Source: Buxus sempervirens
Taxonomy: Eukaryota > Streptophyta > Magnoliopsida > Buxales > Buxaceae
Direction: 5' to 3'
Length of the DNA: 64,000 nucleotides
Assembly: GCA_947561395.2 (NCBI GenBank)
Contig: OX387187.1
Location: forward strand, 35,569,829-35,633,828
Part shown: piece by piece, positions 53,077-64,000 of the stretch
How positions within the stretch are numbered: position 1 is the stretch's first letter
How the letters are laid out: each line of letters opens with the position of its first letter
Program-made: the position numbers and the translations under genes
The notes under the pieces: generated by a model
Databases searched by the model: none
Seen by the model: the letters and a program-made list of their open reading frames with translations, nothing else
What the model was told of the DNA's origin: nothing

Positions 53077-53651
53077 ATGGATACTCTGACGAAGGACATG
53101 CAGAAGGTGCTCAACAACTACCCAGAAGAAATGGATAAGATGCTGCAACAACCCACCCGTCGCTACGTCAAGAACGCCAGAGCGATTATGAGGACTCCGG
53201 CAGACATTTACGACCACCCCACCTTCTATTCCTTCATCCTCGACATGCCCGGAATCGAAGTGAACAACATCAAGGTATGTAGTAGATCCAGATCGGTCTG
53301 TCTTTAATTCGACTTTTTTTTTTTTGATTGTGGGGGTAATGGGGGTTCTGAAATGGGTTGTGTTGGGGTTGTGATGAACAGGTGAGGGTGGAGAATGGGT
53401 TACTTCATGTGGCAGGGAAGAGGAAGAAGAAGAAGCCAGCGGATTATGCAGCAATGGAAAAGGAAGGAATAAAGGTGATAAGGATGGAGAGGAAGAGGCC
53501 CAGGTTCATGAGGAAGTTTTCTCTGCCTCCTGATGCTAACCAGGAGGCTGTGAAAGCTAATTACAGAGATGGGGTTCTGACTGTGGTTGTTGCTAAGAAG
53601 CCAAGGGAAGAGAATGAAAAGCCAAAGACCATCTCTGTTCCCATCTCCTAA
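53077..53651 (+). CDS. Small heat-shock protein (HSP20 family, class II-like), two exons
   Basis: Exon 1 is 53077-53274, the intron 53275-53381 has GT and AG borders, and exon 2 is 53382-53651; the protein has 155 residues. The N-terminal part carries RRYVKNARAIMRTPADIYDH, similar to the DAKAM..TPADV segment of cytosolic class II proteins. The alpha-crystallin domain follows from about 45 (FYSFILDMPGIEVNNIKVRV) to 140, with the conserved GVLTVVV near the end, and the tail ISVPIS supplies the I-x-V/I motif used in oligomers. Role: ATP-independent holdase for unfolding proteins under heat stress, in the cytosol. An intron at this site is known from class III; most class II genes lack one. A lysine-rich stretch KRKKKKPADYAA inside the domain is unusual. 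The start follows the TATA box and gives the normal family length. Confidence 0.9.
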
Positions 53652-56213
53652 AGAGACAGCAGCTAGCTAATTGATATTCTTTTGATTGTGCTTATCTTTG
53701 TTAATCAGTTGGTGACCAATAATAGCAGTAATAGCTGGATCTTTTTGGTGGTGAGAGGTTGATGATGATACACCAATTGGAAGTAGAGTGTTACAGATGC
53801 TTGGCTGAATAACTCTTGTTGTTTGGTTTTGATCTGAACACATGAAATATGGACTTCTAGTTCATGCAAATTGTTGTTGCTTTGGATGGTTGCTTGGTTT
53901 AGTTTAGAGATGTTATTGGGCTCCTCAGATTCATCTAATCTAACATCTGCCACACTAATCCACATTGGAATGAAGACTTAAGACCATTGAACTAAATCCA
54001 ATGAGAAATCTTCTGTTTTTTTTTCTGATTAGTTTTACACTACCAGGACTATAAAATCATTGGACATATGGGTCCTTGAATTAAGCCATTAGTAGATAAA
54101 ATGCTCATGTGATTAGTGCTTTGAGAATAGTCTCCTTGCAAAGGTCATAACATGTTTCATTAATGAATGTCAATACACCAGAAATTGTTTTTCACATAAG
54201 CTTTCTTTCCATAAATTCAAATTGTCAAGGGATTATTTGTCTAGTGCAATCCAGCCCCAGGTTTCTCTTGTGTGTGATGTAAAGGGAAGGATGAGTGATG
54301 CAATCCATGTGCTAGACAAAAAAACTCTTCTACTTGTTTCATTCATGGATTCTACCAAACAAATAATCAGTAAATAGTTCTTTGATAGAAAAGAATTATA
54401 AATCCAATGATTAAGCATCATTATTAGGATTAATGCATGGTTACAACAATCATGAAGTCACTGGAACAGATGTGGCATCACATGGGCATCAAATATCACT
54501 GATTTATGCGGTTAGGGATTGCATAAAATTCAAATTACCTGTTACACATTATTAGTATAAAGATATTGTTCTTAATCCAAAAAAGGATTAACAAGCCCCC
54601 CTAATGTTGTAAAAATCAAATCCCTCTTAAAAAGTTCAGTTTAGGCTACATATGGTGTTGCTGATGATGATAAATACTTGCTTTTTGGGGGAAAAAAAAA
54701 CAGAGGTCTCACCCCTTCTCTGAAAACTTCTTGACTAAATGTCTAATAAGATAGTTTTAGTGGTAAGACACTCCAAAAAAATCAAAGAGATTTCTGAAAT
54801 CCAAGTTATTCATCTTAAATTGTACTCAGACATAATTTCCCATAATTTTATGGATATGCCAGCAGCTTAGTTTCTTGTACACTGGTACATATATTAGTCT
54901 GCCAAGCAAATGATATTTTGATAGTCCTCTGTCTTGTATCAGATAAATTTTGTTATCTAAATATCATCCTCTCTCATAGCAATAAATCTAAATCCAATAT
55001 AAGCAGCCATAGGCCTTTAAATAGAGAGGAAAACCACGACAGTTTCAAAGAAAATACCAAGTAAGAACCCACATCCATTCTCACAACTGTAAATATAGTA
55101 TAAGCTGCCATAGGCCATAGGACAAGCCAATAAGCACTAGGCAAGATTAGCCCTACAACAGTTCCATAGAAATACTAAATTAGAACCACCCACCACTCCT
55201 TAAAAGTTAAAAATGAGAACCTGCATAAAATGGTAGCAAAATAGCCACTGTAAACTATTGGCACTCAAGTAATCCAACTAGCCGTAAAAAAATAATAAAT
55301 TCTGCAAAAACCCACCTCTCTTTTGCTTGATATTTTATCAAATAATTTGGCCAACCAATATACACCAATCCATAGCATGCATTTCCACAATTTAAGGTAA
55401 GAGCTGGTACTAGGTAGGGTCTTTTCTATTTGTTCTCGAGTAAATCTTCCTTCATTGAAAGCATATGAATGTTTCTTGTCAACCTATAATGCTAACATCT
55501 CTTCATAATCTAGAGCTTTTCATAACATTCATCATTTAATAAATTTTAAAATTATTTCTCCCATCATTCTTTTTTCTCTTCGTCCTTAACTAAGACATCA
55601 AATTCATCACTTTCAATGCATCTATAAATATATTTTTCACCTTCTTTAGAAATGAGCTTAGTAAATTGCTTATTATTCGATCCTTTGGCATTCCACATAA
55701 ATAAAATCCCAATTTCATGAGCTATGCTCTTATAAGATCAAATCCGACGACGGCATAGTTAAGTAAAACCAAAGGTGGGTGCAAAATTTGAAGCATATGT
55801 TAATAGAAATTGACTTACTAGTTGCATTGTTCATTTATAGGGGGTTTTTCCATTGGGCAAGACTCAGAATATGATGCATAAATGAGCACATTTAAATTGT
55901 ATGCATTGATAATTTTACATACATGTGATATTTTGTCACTCTTGACTATATTTAATTACCTTCTTTTCCATACGTAAGGCAGTAATCAAGAATGGGATTG
56001 CTATCTCAATCCAACTTGGTGCTGCTCTTTCCTTCTGCCTCCTCCAATTCCAGCTACTTCCGGTCACCAATATCTACAATAGAGGGATCCAGTGGTTTTA
56101 ACTCTTGAAGTGAAAAGAGAACTACAAAACCTTCTTGCAAGAGAAACTGTATATTAGTAAACATTAAACCATTTTCAAAGACTTACAGAATTATATTGCT
56201 AATGATAAACAAA
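53652..56213. other. Long intergenic region
   Basis: About 2.5 kb of AT-rich sequence after the heat-shock gene; the first 200 bases are probably its 3' untranslated region. No gene, RNA or clear transposon was recognised. Short repeated 'cataggcc' and 'aagcagccatagg' blocks occur near 55000-55130. Confidence 0.5.
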
Positions 56214-57340
56214 GGCTCTGTTTGTTTCACGGAAAATAGGGAAAAGAAAATATTTTCTCGAATTTTAAAATTTTGCAGACATTTGATTTAGGAGAAAACG
56301 AAAACTAACGGAAAACATTTTTCAAATTGAAAAAAAATCGGCGGAAAATAACTTCCGCTAAAATTCGGAAGTTATTTTCCGCCGGGCATTACGAGCATAA
56401 CTCGGGTTTCGACTCTTTCCTCCTCGACTTCGACTTCGACTGTCTTCTTCCTCCTCCTCCTCCTCTTGGGGTACGACGAACGTCTTCGACGAAGGTAGCT
56501 TGGGAGTCTCGTGTTTTCTTCCTCCTCCTCGGACACGACGAACGTCTTCCTCCTCCAAGAGCACGCCTTCGACAGATTCTGTTGAAGCCACCGTTACGTT
56601 ACTTACCTTCTCTTCCACATCTCAACGCCCCACACGAGGACAACCCGGTACCAGCTTTAGGGTTTCTATCTCTCTTTTCCCTTTCAGAAACCCTAGCTTT
56701 CCCTCCTTCGCTTCCTCGCCGATTCCGGATTCTCCCCCGTTTTATCGGCTCAGAGACGAGGTTTTGATCTCGGATCTGTTCCATTTTCCTTCCTTAATTG
56801 GTTATTGTAATTTGTTTATTGTTTTTCTTTCTAAACGGTTTTGTTTCTCAATTCTTAGATTGCCTTCCCTGCCTTTTTTTGTTGAAGTTATCGGTTTGCT
56901 TGTTGAGGAAAAAACTCTAGAAAGGGAGTAATGTTTTGGAGAAATAATATAAAGAAAATTTTTAGAGAGAGAAAGTAATAGAAGACAACGGAATACTATA
57001 GACGGAGAAAATCTAGAGAGAAAAGGTTTTGAGAAAAGAAACTTTAGAGAGAGAAAATCTTTCAAAAAGAGAATTCCAGAGAGAGAAAGTTTGAAAGAGA
57101 TAAAACTCTAAAGAGAGGAAATGATCAACAAAATAGTCTTAGAGATAGAAAGAAAGGAGAAAGTTTATTTCATTCTTATCCTCGTCTAACAATGAAATTG
57201 GAATTTAATCTAATTCTTATGAAATTCTAATTCTGAATTTCAATTTCCTTTGTTATCCAATCACACGAATTTCAATTCTATCAAATTGGAATTTGAATTT
57301 TGAATTCTTATTTCCTTATTCATTGAATCGGACCCTAATT
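56214..57340. repeat. Unclassified repeat-like region with captured-looking leader sequence
   Basis: The left part starts GGCTCTGTTTGTTTCACGG, like Harbinger or hAT MITE ends, and the right border near 57335 reads, inverted, GGGTCCGATTCAATGAAT. A near-perfect hairpin is at 56339-56384. The middle (56400-56760) is C/T-rich, with 'cctcctcctcctcttgggg' and 'agaaaccctagctttccc', like the 5' leader of a plant gene. Frames of 146 and 143 residues there are low-complexity and unsupported. Confidence 0.35.
56339..56384. repeat. Perfect 19-bp hairpin
   Basis: Arms CGGCGGAAAATAACTTCCG and its exact inverse around the 8-base loop CTAAAATT. Confidence 0.95.
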
Positions 57341-57625
57341 GTGAAAATATGACTACTTACAATCTTCAATGACTTGTGTTAAACAAATACACTTGATAAA
57401 TGATAATGTTAAAAGGTCTCCATAAAATATACATAATTTTACAATAAAATAAGGAAAAATTGGTTTTTAGTAGTGCTTTTTAAAAAAATTCAGATTAAGT
57501 CATCCAATTCTTCGTAATTTACAATTAGTGTCCACAAAGACTTTCTTCTAAAAATACCCTCAAACTACTTATAAACCTCTTAAATACTTGGAAGAAAGGA
57601 AATTATGATTACAAAATTAGGAACA
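57341..57625. other. Intergenic sequence
   Basis: AT-rich with no recognised element; included because it separates two mobile elements. Confidence 0.4.
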
Positions 57626-57633
57626 CTAAAATG

Positions 57634-57948
57634 TAGAACTGGCAAAATGCGACCCGACCCGACGGATCAACCTGGATTGATTCGAGTTAAACGGGTAACC
57701 CGATTTAAAAAAAAAAAAGCTACAAAAGTGTCCAGTCCTGATCCGATTAACCACCCCCCCGACCCGAACCAATTAACCCCCAAACCCTATTTTAATCATA
57801 TTTTTTGGGAAAAAAATTATAAACACGTTGGCGGGTTGGGTTTTCCAACACGCCTCAATTTAGTCCAACCCGAACCCGACCTGATTAAACCACAACCCGA
57901 TTATGACACAAACCAAACCCAACACAACCTGACCTGTTGCCCGCTCTA
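57634..57948. mobile_element. hAT-type MITE with duplication CTAAAATG
   Basis: Ends TAGAACTGGCAAAATGCGAC and, inverted, TAGAGCGGGCAACAGGTCAG, flanked by an exact 8-bp CTAAAATG (57626-57633 and 57949-57956). The 315 bp carry 'gacccgaccc' and 'caacccgaacccgacc' blocks and no transposase. Confidence 0.88.
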
Positions 57949-58063
57949 CTAAAATGATACTTGTTTTCAATTATCCAAAAAAATTATTAGTAATTATAAA
58001 TTATGAAAGAATTGGGTAACTGAATCTGAATTTTGTTTTAAAAAATCACTTGTAAAAACAATT

Positions 58064-58432
58064 GGGAAATTTAATTTTTAGTGGTACTTTATCAAACTAT
58101 TTAAGATTTAGTCGGCAAAGTTTTGAGTTTTAACTTTTAATACACCTTTATCAAAATAATTAATTTTTAGTGTAATTTCACTACTACGGATAAATTTTTC
58201 CAAAAATACCCTTATACAATTTACTTCCAAGACTTGTACAAGCAATAAATTGACTTGTACAAGTCATTTGGATAAGTGACGTAAGGGCATTTTTGGAATA
58301 GTTGATTTGTAATAGTGAAATGATACTAAAAATTAATTATTTTGATAAAGGTATACTAAAAGTTAAAACTCAAAACTTTACCGACTAAATCTTAAATAGT
58401 TTGATAAAGTACCACCAAAAATTAAATTTCTC
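58064..58432. mobile_element. MULE-type MITE in the promoter region of the reductase gene
   Basis: The exact 9-bp AAAACAATT flanks it (58055-58063 and 58433-58441). The terminal repeats, GGGAAATTTAATTTTTAGTG on the left and GAGAAATTTAATTTTTGGTG inverted on the right, continue as inverted arms of about 150 bp around a small centre. No coding. It ends about 290 bp before the ATG of the ferredoxin-NADP reductase. Confidence 0.88.
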
Positions 58433-58441
58433 AAAACAATT

Positions 58442-58725
58442 TTGCCCATTAAATAACCAATGAAATCACCTGTAGCTGCCCACAGCGGTGCCGAGTAGCC
58501 CTTGGAGGGATCAACGAGGCAGTCAATGCCGAGTGCTCATGCAACTCTGAAGGTCGGGAACAGTTTTCTTGTCCTTTGCCACTCTCCAAAGGATCACTAA
58601 AAACCTATAAGAAAATCCCTAGATTTGTCTCCTCTTTGTTCGATCTCAGGTCTCATTTTCGATCTCAGATAGTCACAATTTCATATTCTTCTCTCTTTGA
58701 AACCCAGAAAGTCCTTGATTAGATC
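58442..58725 (+). promoter_or_regulatory. Proximal promoter and leader of the reductase gene
   Basis: The region between the MITE and the ATG is only 284 bp and must contain the core promoter and leader. The part 58620-58725 is C/T-rich ('tctcctctttgttcgatctc'), as plant leaders are. No clear TATA box was seen, which is common for housekeeping plastid-protein genes. Confidence 0.45.
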
Positions 58726-61700
58726 ATGGCGCATTTGGCTGTTACTCAGGTAAGCTGAATCCTTTCTCCATCCTTCTTGATTTCCTTCTTTTGTTGCAAT
58801 TCATAATCTGGGACACCCCTTTTCCTTTTTATTCCTGCCTAGATTTCTCTTTGCGAGTTCAGGTTCTGTTTTGGCGCTTGTTTGATAAAAGTTCTTTGCC
58901 TTTTTTTCTTTTGTTTTCTTTTTTATGAATCGAAGGACTCTTTCTTATTTTCAATTTTCAGTTCTTTCTCGTTTCTCTTAATAGTTTTCAACAAGGGATG
59001 GTTGTGTTTGCAGGCTTCTGTAACTGTTCCTGCCGGACATGATAGGTCTCCTCTAAGGAGATCAGTTTGTAAGGTAATGGATGGTATTTATGGTGTTTTT
59101 TTTTGGCTTATAACAGGTTTTAATTGTATTTTTATCATGCAAGTGATTATTACTGCTTAGCATTTCTACTGTTCATACATTATCTGCTGATTAATGATTT
59201 CACTTGATAGTGCTTTTTCTGGATTTCTGGTATGTTTTTCTGCAATGTTTCATGGATGATTTAGTTTTGAGACAAGTCTTCGAAATGATATCTTTCTGTG
59301 CATTATATATATTGTTTTATTTGTTGCATGCTTATCTTAGACAGATTTGTATCAGTTTTTTTATATCTTTGTATATATACATTTTTTACAGAAAATTCGA
59401 TAAATTTTGCTGATCGAATTTTCTCTATTTTGCTGAACCAATTGATCAGTCGTTTAATGGGGTGGCAGCAGGAGTCCTGTTTATGATTCCATCTCCAGCT
59501 TAATTAATTCCATCCGTTCAGTATTAATGTTATTAGCTATTACATCTTCTCATTTCACGTACTTCTATAAATTAACTTTAATTAAGTAATTGAATTACCT
59601 GTAGAAGTGGGCTGATGAGTTATGATGCATTAGAGATAGAACACACAGAATTTAGTGTATTTTTTTTTTCAAATAAATTTTATTTAGTTAATGTTTGTGA
59701 TCAATTCATATTGCTCTTTTCATTCTTCCTCTATCTAACAAACCACCATCTTTTTTATTCTGTCTGCAAAATGAGGCTTCTGATCCAGATACGGTGATGT
59801 GGGTTCTGTTTTTTACAATGGGAATGACTGATCCAAGTATAGTGACGACAACTACATTTTATGCTCATCAATTGCCTTACAACAATAACCAAATGCCTTA
59901 TCCCAACTATCTCAAGAGCCTTACCATACTAAAATGTAGTTTGACCAAATGGATTTTGAAATAATATTATGTACTCTTGCTTCTGCTTTCTTGATATAAT
60001 GGATCTTCCAGTTCCCCAGTATACCAAGTTTGATAATTTGAAAGTGTACTTTTCGACCTCTGAATCTGCGACTAACTTACATGTATACATAAGAGTCTAT
60101 GATCAGTATGATGGGGCTTACCTATCCTTTGGTCAGGTATGACTTTAGTGATCTTATAGACACCTGCTCAGGTAGGTTGAAGATTGCACATTGAACAATT
60201 TTTATTTTGAATGGTGAACTTCCCTAGAATATGACAAGTCCTTTTTTTTTATTTCAACTTTTTTATTCTATATCAAGGGGGTTTTTATTTTTGAAAGATA
60301 GGAGCAGAGAAGAAACAACAGAAACAGGAGGTTTACAATTATTTACACATTTGCAATCATTTTTGAGTTTAATCACTTAATATTTAATGGTTACAGAATC
60401 TTAGCACGGAACATCAGTCTCCTTTGTAATCCATGCAATTATCTAATTTATCAAATTGATGTATAATGTGGCATTAGCTGTGGTAATTTCCTTATAATGA
60501 TTACTCCTTCAGAGGACTAGGGGGAAACCATTATAAATGTTCCTGAGTCTATAAACAGTAGTTTGTTGGACTTAGTCTTGTTGCCTTTTGTTCTACTTTT
60601 TTGTTCATTTACATATTCGGTGATATTTTCGAATATAATCACACCATGCTTGCTAATACAAAATTTACTAGTTAAGTAAATGCACTTTCGACAATCCTGT
60701 TTAATTGTCACGCTGCCTCTTTCAGATTTCAGATGCATGACTTCTGAAAACCATCTTACTTTATCCTGTTGCAGATGAACGTTTTATCATTTCAGGATAA
60801 ATTATGGATTCCAGTGCCATCTTTGGATTTGAAAACCAAGAATCCACAATCAAGAAACCAATTCAGAGTCCACATGTCAGTACAACAAGCCAGCACACCA
60901 AAAGTGGCAGTTTCACCTTTAGAACTTGAAAAGGCAGAGGAACCTCCACTCAATCTATACAAGCCCAAAGGACCTTATACAGCAACCATTGCTTCTGTTG
61001 AGAGGATTGTTGGTCCAAAAGCTCCAGGTGAGACTTGCCATATTGTAATTGACCATGGTGGCAATGTTCCATACTGGGAAGGACAGAGTTATGGTGTAAT
61101 ACCACCTGTAAGTCACCTTATTTACTAATTCATGTACTTTTAAATAGCACCTTACCTATACGTCAAAAATTTAGTTTTAGTGTTACCAAGCAGTGCATTT
61201 CTAAATTTAAATTTGTGAAGTCGGGCACCCCTATTGTTCAGCTTATAAAAATGCTACATATATTGTTTTCCATGAACCATTTGAGGATTTGGCCCCGAGA
61301 AGGACAACCATGTCAAAAGTGCATAATAGTCATCTATGATGCTCATCATTGAAGCTGGATTGACTATTTGACTGTTGGACACTACAGAAAATTGTTATTA
61401 TTATTTAGTGTGATCTGATTTTAAATAATCTACTTTATGGGGCCTGGAAAATGTTAATCACCTCCTTCTGCACCTGGACCACTTTTAAAGGTATCAATTG
61501 GTGCTTGAAGCACGTACTTGTTTTTGATTTGGTCAGATCTGATTTGGAGTGTATGAAACTGGTTTGCAAGTCTTCATTCTGCCTTGCTTTATTTTTATTT
61601 TTATTTTCTAGCCATGCCATCCTCTTAGTTGTTTCACAGACCATCATTTTTTTTGTATTGCACCCCAAATTCAAGAATCATCTTTTAGTAACTATTTTTT

Positions 61701-63648
61701 TTCCTCCCAGAAAAGTATGGCTATTAAGTTCTTATTTTATCCTCTTGTTGTTGCATTTATAATTCCCTTATTCATTTCACATATCACGTTAAAGAGTCAA
61801 ACTTTTATTTTATTTCTTCTCTTTGTTTGCCTTTCAGTTTTAGTAAGTCAAAATTAAATACCTACTGTGAGACCTGACATTGGATGGAATACATCTGGAA
61901 TTAGCATTTAATATCTGACCACTGATCTGAACTTGCTACAAATGGATGTGTTAAGGTCTGGTTCTGGGTGTTACTGATATCTATCGGAACCCAGCTTTTT
62001 GACGCACTTTTACACGTACAACACATCTGAATAGAACGGTTTATTAGTTCTTTTTTACTTTGTGTTTTTCTTCAACCTACCTATCATGAGCTGTGATTGA
62101 ATGACGGTTCTATTTATTTGAATCTCATGTAATTCCTTTTTATCCTTCCCAAAGGGTGAAAACCCAAAAAAGCCAGGATCTCCCCACAATGTCCGCCTTT
62201 ACTCAATTGCATCATCTAGGTATGGGGATGCTTTCGATGGAAAGACAGCTAGTTTATGTGTTCGTCGTGCTGTTTATTATGACCGCGATACAGGGAAAGA
62301 GGATCCCTCTAAGAATGGTATCTGCAGTAACTACCTCTGTGACTCGAAACCTGGAGACAAAGTTCTGATCACAGGTATGGCCCCGCTTATTTGTCTCAAT
62401 ATAAAAATTGAAATAAGTTACCATATCAATCAAATTATCAAGTCATTCAATCGTATAATATGGTATGCCCTGTTATTGGTAGGATATTGAGTATATTTCT
62501 TGTATGATATCTGCACATTGAAATGACATATGGTGACATGCATATAAAAGTTTCACCTTTTTGCTCTGTTAGACTGCTATAATCCTGTTTGATAATGTGA
62601 CTGTTATCCTTTACCTACAGTTGTAATATTCCCGGAAAGAAACTTTTTAATTAATATCACTGGTACATTTTCCCCTCTACAAATGCCAAATGTCCTGGTA
62701 ATATTGCTCGGAATGAGCTTTTAAGCTAATTATCCCTGGGCTAATTAAACTTGGAGGATATTGGCTCTTGTGGGCTCATTTCCTCACTGATAGTTTTTTT
62801 TCGTTATATGCCTGCTCCTCCCTTTCGCTATATGTGGGTTTGAACTTGAAATAGCTGCATCAACAAAATGGAATGAATTATACAATAATAAAAATTTTCT
62901 GATCGATAGTTAGCATAATATAATTTTGGTGATTCTTATTTAGGGGCCAATTTGGCAACCTGACATATGTCCAGGTCTCAAAGTGGTCTTAACCCAGCCG
63001 AGGCCCGGTAGGCTGGCTAGGTTTTTTTACTTCAATTCAAAGGCTGGCTAGGATTTTACCTCAATTCAGACTGGGCAGTGTCTCATCCAGGATTTGACAG
63101 GCAGAATGATAAGCTTCTGATAACCTAACATCGCAAACATTTTGACAGGGCCATCTGGAAAGATCATGCTTTTGCCCGAGGATGACCCAAATGCCACCCA
63201 TATCATGATTGCTACAGGGACTGGTGTGGCTCCATACAGAGGCTACCTGCGTCGTATGTTCATGGAGTCTGTTCCCACATTCAAGTTTGGTGGTCTTGCG
63301 TGGCTCTTCCTTGGGGTGGCTAATTCTGACAGTCTACTTTATGACTACGAATTCTCCAAGTATCTACTGGACTACCCAGACAACTTTAGGTATGACCGAG
63401 CACTCAGCAGGGAACAGAAGAACAAGAGTGGGGGAAAGATGTATGTTCAGGACAAGATCGAGGAATACAGTGATGATATTTTTAAACTCTTGGATGGGGG
63501 TGCCCACATTTATTTCTGTGGTTTGAAGGGGATGATGCCTGGGATCCAAGAGACACTGAAGCGGGTTGCAGATCAGAGAGGAGAGAATTGGGATGACAAG
63601 CTTGCTAAACTCAAAAAGAACAAGCAATGGCATGTTGAGGTCTACTGA
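58726..63648 (+). CDS. Ferredoxin-NADP(+) reductase, root isozyme, plastid, five exons
   Basis: Exons 58726-58749, 59014-59073, 60775-61107, 62155-62374 and 63149-63648, all with GT-AG introns, give 378 residues. The protein transfers electrons between NADP(H) and ferredoxin in non-photosynthetic plastids, where it supplies reduced ferredoxin for nitrite and sulfite reduction. The first about 60 residues ([20 protein letters not shown] ...) are a transit peptide. Then come MSVQQAS.., [20 protein letters not shown] and [20 protein letters not shown], the FAD-binding RLYS at 153-156 and CVRRAVYY at 174-181, the NADP-binding [12 protein letters not shown] at 234-245, [11 protein letters not shown] with Cys336, and the conserved C-terminal HVEVY with Tyr378 stacking on FAD. 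NPKKPG and the ...RRSVCK transit region fit the root type rather than the leaf type. All catalytic residues are present and the gene appears intact. The first two exons are very short (8 and 20 codons), as in relatives. Confidence 0.95.
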
Positions 63649-64000
63649 TTGTGCTTAACTGCAAAGCCCTATAATTGAGGTCTGGGACAGTGATAACTGT
63701 TGTTCCATACTAATATCAGATTATGAGTCCTAACTGTCAGCTCATATGAGAACTCATTTGGTAGTGCTATTCATTTGTATTCTTATATGGAAAAAAGGGG
63801 AGCTCTCTGAAGATTGATACAAGAAGTTCTTACTTCATATCAATGAAACTCTGGTTGTTTCTATAAATCATCTTTGATTATTTTGAGAATGTTTTGAACT
63901 TATAGGTGTCATTTGATTTCTTTGTTGTGCTGTTTAGACTATAGAGTTGTAGTAAGAGCAAATATGCTACAATCTGTTGGTTGTGGCCAAGTATCTTCAT
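63649..64000 (+). other. 3' untranslated region and downstream sequence of the reductase gene
   Basis: AT-rich, with 'caatgaaactctggttg' near 63840 as a possible polyadenylation region; no further gene starts before the window ends. Confidence 0.5.

Noticed and set aside
56327-56931. Frames of 146 and 143 residues, overlapping
   Set aside because: Both are low-complexity readings of C/T-rich DNA and overlap in different frames; no domain was recognised.

Overview
The window is nuclear DNA of a flowering plant, most likely a woody dicot. The evidence is spliceosomal introns with GT-AG borders, plant-specific gene families (MYC2-type bHLH factor, plastid root-type ferredoxin-NADP reductase, small heat-shock protein), and very heavy occupation by plant transposons (copia, L1-type LINE, solo LTRs, hAT and Mutator MITEs, Helitrons). 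The species cannot be told from the sequence. No rRNA, tRNA, CRISPR or bacterial-type operon was seen.

Four host genes can be supported. (1) The first two exons of an ArfGAP of the AGD8/9/10 type, minus strand, 7811-8125; the remaining exons are not visible. (2) An intronless MYC2-type jasmonate transcription factor, plus strand, 26430-28445. (3) A two-exon HSP20 small heat-shock protein, plus strand, 53077-53651. (4) A five-exon root-type ferredoxin-NADP(+) reductase, plus strand, 58726-63648. They are independent single genes and do not form a pathway.

Most of the rest is nested transposons. From 1 to about 6.7 kb there is a decayed copia polymerase, then a copia LTR on the other strand split by a 4.27-kb foldback element. 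The foldback has arms that look LTR-derived and both outer ends are the same LTR end; one arm carries a hAT MITE and the other arm keeps the empty site. From 8.5 to 25.9 kb there are Helitrons, solo LTRs and MITEs, including a Helitron split by a solo LTR that is itself split by a second solo LTR (18.6-23.6 kb). From 29.8 to 44.1 kb there is one L1-type LINE (minus strand, 13-bp target duplication, net about 5.75 kb) split by three separate LTR insertions, each with its own 5-bp duplication. From 46.6 to 51.7 kb there is a probable Helitron carrying fragments of host genes (CNOT4-like and berberine-bridge-enzyme-like).

The features most worth a second look are the palindromic LTR-derived foldback element, arrays of consecutive short hairpins just upstream of the TATA box in several related LTRs whose sequences differ while the folding is kept, the Helitron with captured exons, and MITEs sitting directly upstream of the HSP20 and reductase genes.
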